A DNA stretch of 61,896 nt, from assembly GCA_902784565.1 (NCBI GenBank), contig CACZVE010000021.1, positions 1-61,896 on the forward strand, in the 5' to 3' direction. The notes beneath the pieces are model-generated. The model worked only from the letters and a program-made list of their open reading frames with translations. It was not told where the DNA came from and made no database searches. Shown in pieces: positions 1 through 5,998 of this stretch (the stretch's first letter is position 1; each line of letters begins with the position of its first letter). The position numbers and the translations under genes are program-made. This stretch comes from an uncultured Prevotellaceae bacterium (GTDB taxonomy: Bacteria; Bacteroidota; Bacteroidia; Bacteroidales; Bacteroidaceae).

Positions 1-2015
1 GGCACACCCTGACGATAGAGTTTCATGGCGAGGTTGTTAGGTATCTGACCACCCACAGAGACAATCACGCCGCGCGGCTGTTCGAGGTCGATCACATCGA
101 GTACGCGCTCCAATGAGAGTTCATCGAAGTAGAGACGGTCGCACATATCGTAGTCGGTAGAGACGGTCTCGGGGTTGTAGTTGATCATGATCGACTTGTA
201 ACCCAGTTTGCGAGCGGTGTTGATGGCATTCACAGAGCACCAGTCGAACTCCACTGAAGAACCGATACGGTAGGCACCGGAACCGAGCACCACCACTGAC
301 TTCTCGTGATTATAATAGTTGATGTCATGTGCGGGTACATATTTCTCACCTCTCGGATCGCCAAAGGCAGGCGTGTGAGTGTAGGTGAAATAGAGGTAGT
401 TGGTCAGTTCGGGATTCTCGGAGGCCACTGTCGGGATACGCTTCACACTTGGCATGATACCCTTCTGCTTACGATACTTACGAACGGCCAGATTCTCCTT
501 CTCCATATTACCGCCCTGAGGCTTCAGCACGAAGCGTGCGATCTGGAAGTCACTGAATCCGCAACGCTTTACTTCCAACAGCAACTCGTCGGGCAGCGAC
601 TCCAAAGAGTCATATTCCTGCAACTCGTGCTTCAAGTCAACGATATGCTTCAGTCTTTCCAAGAACCATACATCAATCTTCGTGAGTTCTTCGATGCGCT
701 CGATGCTGTAACCTTCTTCGAGAGCCTGAGCGATGGCGAAGATACGGAGGTCAGTGGGGTTAGCGAGTTCCTCGTCGAGGTTGTCGAACTTCGTGTGGTC
801 GTTGCCCACAAAACCGTGCATGCCCTGACCAATCATACGCAAGCCCTTCTGCATCATCTCCTCGAACGAACGGCCGATTGACATGATTTCACCGACTGAT
901 TTCATGCTTGAACCGATCTGCCTTGAAACACCAGCGAACTTCGTCAAGTCCCAACGGGGAATCTTACAGATCATATAGTCGAGGCTCGGAGCCACGTATG
1001 CACTTGAGGTCGTACCCATCTCACCGATCTGGTCGAGTGTGTAGCCCAAAGCAATCTTGGCGGCAACGAAGGCGAGGGGATAACCTGTGGCCTTGGATGC
1101 GAGGGCCGAAGAACGACTGAGTCGGGCGTTAATCTCGATGATGCGGTAGTCGTTGGTCTCGGCGTTGAATGCGAACTGAATATTACACTCACCGACGATA
1201 CCGAGGTGCTTCACGCACTTGATAGTCAGTTCCTGAAGCATCTTCACCTGATCCTCCTTCAAAGAACAGGTCGGAGCCACCACGATCGACTCACCGGTAT
1301 GGATACCGAGGGGGTCGAAGTTCTCCATCGAGGCCACGGTAAAGCAACGGTCGTTGGCGTCACGGATGCACTCGAACTCGATTTCCTTCCAGCCTTTCAG
1401 TGATTCCTCCACAAGGATCTGCGGAGCGAAGGTGAATGCCGACTCTGCAATCTCAATGAACTTCTTCTCATCGGGGCAGATGCCGGAACCGAGACCGCCG
1501 AGGGCGTAGGCAGAACGGATCATGATGGGGAAGCCAATCTCGTGGGCTGCCTTCAGGGCATCTTCCATCGACTCCACAGCGTGCGAGACAGGGACTTTCA
1601 GGTCTACCTCGGCCAGTTTCTTCACAAAGAGGTCGCGATCCTCAGTGTTCATGATGGCCTCGACGCTTGTACCTAATACTTCTACACCATATTCTTTCAG
1701 CGTACCGTTCAAATAAAGTTCCGTACCGCAGTTCAATGCGGTCTGACCGCCGAATGCCAAAAGGATACCGTCAGGGCGTTCCTTTTTGATGATCTCCGTT
1801 ACGAAGTGTGTATTTACGGGTTGGAAATACACCTTGTCTGCAATACCTTCACTGGTCTGGATGGTTGCGATGTTGGGGTTGACGAGGACGCTCTTGATGC
1901 CTTCCTCGCGGAGGGCTTTTAATGCTTGTGAACCAGAGTAGTCAAACTCTCCTGCTTGTCCGATTTTCAAGGCACCCGATCCGAGCACCAACACCTTTTT
2001 CAGTTCTTTTTTCAT
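1..2015 (-). CDS. carB: Carbamoyl-phosphate synthase large subunit, partial
   Basis: Makes carbamoyl phosphate from bicarbonate, ATP and ammonia passed from the small subunit, feeding pyrimidine and arginine synthesis. The minus-strand frame from the ATG at 2015 reads MKKELKKVLVLGSGALKIGQ followed by AGEFDYSGSQALKAL, the amino-terminal carboxyphosphate domain. Further in are the ATP-grasp stretches ALGGLGSGIC and EINARLSRSSALASKATGYP. Near residue 572 the second half begins with VVLGSGAYRIGSSVEFDW. About 671 codons are present; the normal length is about 1070, so the carbamate half runs off the left edge. The SGALKIGQAGEFDYSGSQA wording is closer to eukaryotic CPSases than to the E. coli wording. 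A strong promoter lies 40 bp upstream. Confidence 0.96.
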   Translation of the reverse strand, partial: MKKELKKVLVLGSGALKIGQAGEFDYSGSQALKALREEGIKSVLVNPNIATIQTSEGIADKVYFQPVNTHFVTEIIKKERPDGILLAFGGQTALNCGTELYLNGTLKEYGVEVLGTSVEAIMNTEDRDLFVKKLAEVDLKVPVSHAVESMEDALKAAHEIGFPIMIRSAYALGGLGSGICPDEKKFIEIAESAFTFAPQILVEESLKGWKEIEFECIRDANDRCFTVASMENFDPLGIHTGESIVVAPTCSLKEDQVKMLQELTIKCVKHLGIVGECNIQFAFNAETNDYRIIEINARLSRSSALASKATGYPLAFVAAKIALGYTLDQIGEMGTTSSAYVAPSLDYMICKIPRWDLTKFAGVSRQIGSSMKSVGEIMSIGRSFEEMMQKGLRMIGQGMHGFVGNDHTKFDNLDEELANPTDLRIFAIAQALEEGYSIERIEELTKIDVWFLERLKHIVDLKHELQEYDSLESLPDELLLEVKRCGFSDFQIARFVLKPQGGNMEKENLAVRKYRKQKGIMPSVKRIPTVASENPELTNYLYFTYTHTPAFGDPRGEKYVPAHDINYYNHEKSVVVLGSGAYRIGSSVEFDWCSVNAINTARKLGYKSIMINYNPETVSTDYDMCDRLYFDELSLERVLDVIDLEQPRGVIVSVGGQIPNNLAMKLYRQGV

Positions 2016-2056
2016 TTTTGTTTGCGTTGATTTGGATAACTTTCTCAATTCGCGTG

Positions 2057-2088
2057 CAAAGGTACATTTTTTTTTGGAAACCACCAAA
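2057..2088 (-). promoter_or_regulatory. carB promoter (Bacteroidetes type)
   Basis: On the minus strand TTTG (2088-2085) is followed by a 20-bp spacer and TACCTTTG (2064-2057), an exact match to the Bacteroidetes -33/-7 consensus. The predicted start near 2051 gives carB a leader of about 35 nt. Confidence 0.8.
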
Positions 2089-2240
2089 TTTGAAAGCCTC
2101 TGAAATGTTAAAAAATACACGTTTTTTGATATTGATTTATTTCCCGCATTCTTACGGTATATTTATACGTTCCAAAAAGTGCCGCCCTTGTTCAGAGCAG
2201 CACCATCTTGCTATATTAACTTTGTTTTGAGAGAGATTTG

Positions 2241-2888
2241 TCAGGCATTGTTATTCTTCTTCTCCATTCGTAATTTGTTCTTTTCAACCTTCTTGCCATA
2301 CTTCTCCATCTTTTCCCCAAACTTCTCCATCTCGCGTCCGAAATCCTCACCCCATTTCTCCATGTCTCGTCCGAATTTTTCCATGTCTACATTTCCGATA
2401 CCTTCCAATAAACCGTCGATGCCGTTGAGTTCAATGGCTCCGGTTCCAAAGAAGGAGTTTATGATGTCGTAATCGTCATTTTCCTTGACATTACCATCTC
2501 TCATAACGATTTTCAATGAAACACGTGGATCCTTGTCCTGCTGCTCTTGGATGTTGAGAGAGTAGGTGGTTTTCTTCTTGCCGTCAACGAAGATGAGCCG
2601 ATAGTTGTTGCCCTTGTTGCTCACCGATTCTTGATCGGCATCTTCGGCATCCTTCCTAAATGCCTCTTTTAGGCGATTGGCGTAGTTGCTGTCCTTACTA
2701 TAAAAGGTAAGGCTTTTTACAATAGAGTAGGGCTTCTTTGTCTTGGGGTCACGCTTTACGACCTTGCTGACATCAACACCCTTTTGTTCAATCTCGTCCA
2801 CAATCTTGTCGATGCGACTCTGGGCCATCACGGGACTGCATGCGATAAGCGCAGCCACCATCGTTAGGAATAAATTCTTTGCTTTCAT
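2241..2888 (-). CDS. Secreted protein with C-terminal heptad repeats (DUF5024-like)
   Basis: A 215-aa exported protein of unknown function, last gene of the ECF sigma operon. Residues 1-22 form a signal peptide ending VMAQ. The middle is a small alpha/beta-looking domain resembling Bacteroides DUF5024 proteins; that match is from memory and tentative. The last 50 residues are a very regular amphipathic stretch: DMEKFGR, DMEKWGE, EMEKFGE, KMEKYGK, KVEKNKL, RMEKKNN, mostly with a seven-residue period. This suggests a long helix or coiled coil. Its ATG overlaps the anti-sigma stop by four bases (ATGA), so it is probably the effector or sensor of that sigma/anti-sigma pair. Confidence 0.8.
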   Translation of the reverse strand: MKAKNLFLTMVAALIACSPVMAQSRIDKIVDEIEQKGVDVSKVVKRDPKTKKPYSIVKSLTFYSKDSNYANRLKEAFRKDAEDADQESVSNKGNNYRLIFVDGKKKTTYSLNIQEQQDKDPRVSLKIVMRDGNVKENDDYDIINSFFGTGAIELNGIDGLLEGIGNVDMEKFGRDMEKWGEDFGREMEKFGEKMEKYGKKVEKNKLRMEKKNNNA

Positions 2889-3319
2889 ATCGTTGGAATT
2901 TCTTGATTATTATTCTGCTGTTTCAATGCATTTGCCACCTCCTGTTCAGTCGCTTGGAGTTCTGGCAGGATTTGTTTGATGTCAGTATTCTTTACGCCAT
3001 TGCGGATGATGTAACTGCCCTCATAGATGGCATACAGTTCCTGCTGTTCCTGATAATGACGATAGCCGAATCCGATGCCTACAAGCAATAACAACGAGGC
3101 TGCCATAGCGAGCCATTTGGCGTAAGTTCTCTTCTTGGGATTCGCCTTCTGTTCTGGCATACCTGCTGCATACCATCGGAACATTTCCCGGTAGGGCTCG
3201 AGGCCTTCTGCGACATTACTGATGTTGAAATATTCGTACAGCATTTGCTCCTCGGCATTGGTGGTTTCCCCTTCAAGGAACCGCTCAATCAGTTGTTGTA
3301 TCTCTTTTTCTTTCATCAT
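2885..3319 (-). CDS. Single-pass membrane protein, probable anti-sigma factor
   Basis: A 144-aa protein encoded directly after an ECF sigma gene with a four-base ATGA overlap. The N-terminus (about residues 1-65) is soluble and acidic, with IQQLIERFLEGETTNAEEQ resembling the short N-terminal helices of Bacteroidetes anti-sigma proteins. One hydrophobic segment, WLAMAASLLLLVGIGFGY, spans about residues 69-86. The remaining 58 residues would be periplasmic. It lacks the FecR domain of TonB-linked anti-sigmas. The role as cytoplasmic inhibitor of the upstream sigma factor is inferred from position and topology. Confidence 0.75.
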   Translation of the reverse strand: MMKEKEIQQLIERFLEGETTNAEEQMLYEYFNISNVAEGLEPYREMFRWYAAGMPEQKANPKKRTYAKWLAMAASLLLLVGIGFGYRHYQEQQELYAIYEGSYIIRNGVKNTDIKQILPELQATEQEVANALKQQNNNQEIPTI

Positions 3320-3804
3320 TGCATGAACATTTTTAGGATTTTCTTTCTTGCTCTTGACAGATTCTGGCGGATGGCTTCTTCGCTGCTGCCAGTGATGCGG
3401 GCAATCTCAGAAGTTTCCAATCCGTCGATATGTTTCATTCGGAGTACGGTTTGCTGTGCATCGGGTAGGGTGGATATCATTTTTATCACCTTCGTTTCCT
3501 CCTCCCGACTGATCAACAGATCCTCTGGTGAGTCGATGCTGTCGGTGTCCGTCTGCTGCCAGTTTGACAATGGAATGGTAGTGGCTACTCTTTTCCTGCT
3601 GAGGGCGAGACGGCGCACCATCACCACTGCCAATGCCTCCATGCTGCGGTATATCTCTAACTGTTGCCGTATGGTCCACAGTTTCAATACCGTTTCTTGG
3701 GTGACATCTTCTGCCTCGTCGCTGTCTGTCAGTAACCTGAGTGCCTCAGCGTACAGTTTCGGACGTATTTGCCGTATCAGTGTCTCGAACTCCTTTTGTT
3801 CCAT
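3316..3804 (-). CDS. ECF-type RNA polymerase sigma factor
   Basis: A 162-aa sigma-70 family protein. Region 2 is visible as RLLTDSDEAEDVTQETVLKL, matching the usual ECF DxEDxxQ core. Region 4 is visible as LPDAQQTVLRMKHIDGLETS followed by EIARITGSSEEAIRQNLSRA, a helix-turn-helix for the -35 element. I chose ATG at 3804 (MEQKEFETL) over the in-frame TTG at 3810. It is first in a three-gene operon with the anti-sigma protein and the heptad-repeat protein. A possible self-recognised promoter abuts the start. Confidence 0.93.
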   Translation of the reverse strand: MEQKEFETLIRQIRPKLYAEALRLLTDSDEAEDVTQETVLKLWTIRQQLEIYRSMEALAVVMVRRLALSRKRVATTIPLSNWQQTDTDSIDSPEDLLISREEETKVIKMISTLPDAQQTVLRMKHIDGLETSEIARITGSSEEAIRQNLSRARKKILKMFMQ

Positions 3805-3810
3805 ATTCAA

Positions 3811-3842
3811 CTATAAGACGCAAGGAATCCTCCAAACGTGAC
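3811..3842 (-). promoter_or_regulatory. Possible autoregulated ECF promoter
   Basis: Minus strand reads GTCACGTTT (3842-3834), then CGTCTTATAG (3820-3811) just ahead of the sigma gene. CGTC is a common ECF -10 core. No TAnnTTTG box is placed correctly here, so the operon probably uses a non-housekeeping promoter. Inference from motif shape only. Confidence 0.4.
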
Positions 3843-3911
3843 ACCCTTTAACATCAATTATGAAATAAATGTGTTGCCCCAGAATTGGGTCAGTCCATTT
3901 TGAATCTAAAA

Positions 3912-4055
3912 AAATTAGTTTTGTAGAATGGGAATATATTTTGGATATAAAATATTTAGTTTTGCAGCAAATTATTATTTTTCTGATTTAGAATATTTAG
4001 TTTTGTAGCAAATAATTATATTTTTAAATCAGAATATTTAGTTTTGTAACAAATC
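3912..4055. repeat. 41-bp tandem repeat array, four units
   Basis: The core TTAGTTTTGTAG, with small changes, recurs with TAGTTTTG starting at 3916, 3957, 3998 and 4039, an exact 41-bp period. Units 2-4 also share ATATTTAG before and CAAAT plus ATTAT after the core. TAGTTTTG formally fits the -7 consensus TAnnTTTG on the plus strand, but no TTTG sits 19-21 bp upstream and no plus-strand gene follows for 900 bp. The array lies between the sigma gene start and the 3' end of the DUF4251 gene. Confidence 0.85.
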
Positions 4056-4112
4056 ATTATATTTCAGGTTTAAAAAATAATGATTTGATACATTTCTATA
4101 TTTTCTGCGAAC

Positions 4113-4143
4113 AAAAAATATTCCCATTTTTTATTGGGAATAT
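4113..4143 (-). terminator. Terminator of the DUF4251 gene
   Basis: Arms ATATTCCCA (4118-4126) and TGGGAATAT (4135-4143) pair perfectly around an 8-nt loop. Read on the minus strand the hairpin is followed by a run of T (complement of 4113-4118). It lies 55 bp past the DUF4251 stop codon. Confidence 0.65.
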
Positions 4144-4197
4144 ATTTCTGAGTCAATTGTAAGAGAAAACTCTGATAGGATGGTCTACGATTTGATG

Positions 4198-4710
4198 TCA
4201 AAGACTGAACTCCATCTGACCGGCAAAACTGATTCGTTCCCGCCGACGGGAGCGCACACTAATGTTTGAATTACCCTTGGCAGACACCTCAATCACAAAT
4301 AATAAGGTATCATTATCATTTTCCACACTTATTTCTATATGCCGTTTGCCCTTCTTCGTCAGTTCCTCTTGGTAACTACTGATCGGTTCATAGAGTATCA
4401 GTCCCCTCCAACCTACACCAGCTTCAGACAGAATCTGATTATATCCGTACTGTGGCAGAAATGAGATCAGCGAGTCATTTCTCACCTCTAGCGAAAAGTT
4501 AGACTTTAATTGCGGACTTCTTTTTTCGTCGGTCTCACTCAGGTCTGCCATGGAGTTCACTACTATCTTGTAATGTCTTTCAGCCAGTGCAGCCTTCACT
4601 TTCGCTGCCTGTTCAGTTTCCCTCGCTGCCTTCTCCTTTGATGTTGCACACCCATTTAGTGCCATCACTGCCACGAGTACACACGCCATTGATATCAGAT
4701 ACTTTTTCAT
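4198..4710 (-). CDS. DUF4251-family lipoprotein
   Basis: A 170-aa lipoprotein with lipobox LNGC (Cys21) after a hydrophobic signal, so it is probably anchored in the outer or inner membrane facing the periplasm. The body (YKIVVNSMADLS, FLPQYGYNQ, FVIEVSAKGNSNISVRS) resembles the DUF4251 family of Bacteroidales beta-rich proteins of unknown function. It is monocistronic: an array and a terminator lie downstream, and a -7 box with overlapping palindromes lies upstream. The family call is from memory of its wording. Confidence 0.85.
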   Translation of the reverse strand: MKKYLISMACVLVAVMALNGCATSKEKAARETEQAAKVKAALAERHYKIVVNSMADLSETDEKRSPQLKSNFSLEVRNDSLISFLPQYGYNQILSEAGVGWRGLILYEPISSYQEELTKKGKRHIEISVENDNDTLLFVIEVSAKGNSNISVRSRRRERISFAGQMEFSL

Positions 4711-4761
4711 AACATAACGTTTTTAGTGATTCACGCTGCGAATTTAGTTAATTCTTCACTG

Positions 4762-4769
4762 CAAACATA
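4762..4769 (-). promoter_or_regulatory. -7 box upstream of the DUF4251 gene
   Basis: Minus strand TATGTTTG matches TAnnTTTG. No TTTG is found at the expected -33 distance; the spacer region is instead occupied by a double palindrome, so activity may depend on a regulator. Confidence 0.5.
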
Positions 4770-4804
4770 GGGGAAAACCCTAAACGATGATAGGGTTTTC
4801 CCTA
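4768..4804. promoter_or_regulatory. Pair of palindromic sites, probable operator
   Basis: TAGGGGAAAACCCTA (4768-4782) and TAGGGTTTTCCCTA (4791-4804) are each near-palindromes and are reverse complements of each other apart from one extra G. Their centres are about 22 bp apart, two helical turns. They cover the spacer and -33 position of the DUF4251 promoter, which fits two dimers of a repressor. The same sequence could also fold as one long hairpin. Confidence 0.55.
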
Positions 4805-4860
4805 TTTAATGACGACTTTCCAGGTATTTTTTTTCCTCAAAGCATTGCGTTTTGGGCTGA

Positions 4861-4872
4861 TTTTGTACAAAA
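4861..4872. promoter_or_regulatory. Perfect 12-bp palindrome upstream of the hicA promoter
   Basis: TTTTGTACAAAA is its own reverse complement and ends 23 bp before the -33 box of the hicAB promoter. It is a plausible HicB operator; this rests on position only. Confidence 0.35.
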
Positions 4873-4895
4873 AACACAAATTAATTGGCAAAATA

Positions 4896-4927
4896 TTTGC
4901 TAATGCAACTAGAAATAGTTACCTTTG
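4896..4927 (+). promoter_or_regulatory. hicAB promoter
   Basis: TTTG (4896-4899), a 20-bp spacer, then TACCTTTG (4920-4927): an exact Bacteroidetes promoter. The next in-frame GTG is at 4933, about where transcription should begin. Confidence 0.75.
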
Positions 4928-4932
4928 TGGCG

Positions 4933-5193
4933 GTGAATAAGAAAGATAAACTTATAAAACGATTCAAGACTCAGCCTCGGGATTTTACTTTCGATGAGGT
5001 TGTGACTCTGTTTCAAGGCTATGGCTTCGAACTTGAAAACAAAGGATCAACATCAGGTTCACGCGTCAAGTTCTACAATGCCAAGGATAAGAACTCATAC
5101 ATCATGCACAAGCCCCATCCAAGTAATGTCATAAAGGGTTATCTGATGCGTGACATATTGAATTTTCTATTAACGAACAATTATATTAAATAA
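4933..5193 (+). CDS. hicA: HicA-family toxin (mRNA interferase-like)
   Basis: Predicted mRNA-cutting toxin of a type II toxin-antitoxin module, 86 aa from GTG 4933 (VNKKDKLIKRF). The frame also has an ATG at 4885, but that lies upstream of the promoter, so I prefer the GTG. The stretches DFTFDEVVTLFQGYGFE and TSGSRVKFYN followed by HKPHP and NVIKGYLMRDILNFL match the larger HicA subfamily. The position usually held by the catalytic histidine in small HicA proteins (GSHH) reads GSR here; histidines remain only in the later HKPHP motif. Two HicB-like antitoxins follow 13 bp downstream. Confidence 0.85.
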   Translation: MNKKDKLIKRFKTQPRDFTFDEVVTLFQGYGFELENKGSTSGSRVKFYNAKDKNSYIMHKPHPSNVIKGYLMRDILNFLLTNNYIK

Positions 5194-5206
5194 GGAGGAA
5201 GGAGAT

Positions 5207-5548
5207 ATGGGATATTTGAAGTACAAAGGCTATACAGGAAGCGTGGAGTATAGCGAAGAAGACAAATGCCTGTTTGGAAAAGTACAGGGCATGGCTAAGG
5301 ACAGTATCACTTATGAAGGTTCTACTGTTGAGGAATTGACAGAAGACTTTGAGGGTGCTGTTGATGATTACTTGGCATTATGCGAAGAAAAGGGAATAGA
5401 ACCACGTAAACCATATTCAGGTGTGCTTAATGTGCGACTTACACCAGAAATCCATAGTAGTGCGGCTATGGCAGCCCAAAAGGCAGGCATAACCATCAAT
5501 GCTTTTATCAAGAACGCCGTAGCACGCGCATTGGGTATAGCATTGTAG
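5207..5548 (+). CDS. hicB: HicB-family antitoxin, copy 1
   Basis: A 113-aa antitoxin. The N-terminal half (YKGYTGSVEYSEEDKCLFGK, then EELTEDFEGAVDDYL) is the partial RNase H-like HicB fold that blocks the toxin. The C-terminus (GVLNVRLTPEIHSSAAMAAQ, then KAGITINAFIKNAV) is a ribbon-helix-helix DNA-binding domain that would autoregulate the operon. It has a strong Shine-Dalgarno, AAGGAGG, about 10 bases before the ATG, which is unusual in this phylum and would favour antitoxin over toxin synthesis from a leaderless hicA message. Confidence 0.93.
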   Translation: MGYLKYKGYTGSVEYSEEDKCLFGKVQGMAKDSITYEGSTVEELTEDFEGAVDDYLALCEEKGIEPRKPYSGVLNVRLTPEIHSSAAMAAQKAGITINAFIKNAVARALGIAL

Positions 5549-5605
5549 TACAAATGTATAATGATTTAAAATAAGCAGGGTTTATTAAAATAAGGAGGAC
5601 ATGAT

Positions 5606-5950
5606 ATGAATACAATGACTTACAAAGGCTATATTGGCTCAGTGGCTTATAGTGAGAAGGATCAGGTGTTCTTTGGAAAAATAGAAGGCATCAATGGATT
5701 AGTGAATTTCGAAGGAGAGAGCGTCAAAGAATTGACGGATGCTTTCCATGAGGCTGTTGATGACTATCTTGCATATTGTGAGGAAGAAGGCATTGAACCA
5801 GACAAGAGTTATACGGGGGTCTTGAATGTGAGGTTGACACCTGCTATTCATCGTCAGATAGCCATCCTAGCCCGTCAAGCAGGCTTGACAATAAATGCAT
5901 ACATCAAGGATGCCTTAGAAGAGAAAGTCGAGACAGCCGTTGCGGTTTAG
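5606..5950 (+). CDS. hicB: HicB-family antitoxin, copy 2
   Basis: A 114-aa paralogue of the preceding gene with the same layout: YKGYIGSVAYSEKDQVFFGK, ELTDAFHEAVDDYLAYCEEE, then the ribbon-helix-helix GVLNVRLTPAIHRQIAILAR. It too has AAGGAGG about 8 bases before ATG. It sits 57 bp after copy 1 with no promoter box between, so one toxin is co-transcribed with two antitoxins. The copies are clearly diverged, so this is not a recent duplication. One may bind toxin while the other binds DNA or a different toxin; that is speculation. Confidence 0.92.
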   Translation: MNTMTYKGYIGSVAYSEKDQVFFGKIEGINGLVNFEGESVKELTDAFHEAVDDYLAYCEEEGIEPDKSYTGVLNVRLTPAIHRQIAILARQAGLTINAYIKDALEEKVETAVAV

Positions 5951-5986
5951 TGCTTAGTAACATAACAAAAGAGTCCCTTTGTTAGA

Positions 5987-5994
5987 TAACTTTG
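5987..5994 (+). promoter_or_regulatory. -7 box of the helicase gene
   Basis: TAACTTTG matches TAnnTTTG and ends four bases before the GTG at 5999. No clear TTTG is seen 20 bp upstream, so strength is uncertain. Confidence 0.5.
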
Positions 5995-5998
5995 CAAC

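Noticed and set aside
306-1716. Plus-strand frames in the first 2 kb
   Set aside because: They are antisense to a continuous carB frame that shows clear CPSase motifs.
3912-4055. Four tandem plus-strand promoters
   Set aside because: The -7-like cores lack TTTG 19-21 bp upstream and point into the 3' end of a minus-strand gene. Kept as a repeat, not as promoters.
4885-4932. Upstream ATG start for hicA
   Set aside because: It lies before and inside the promoter, so its codons would not be in the transcript.
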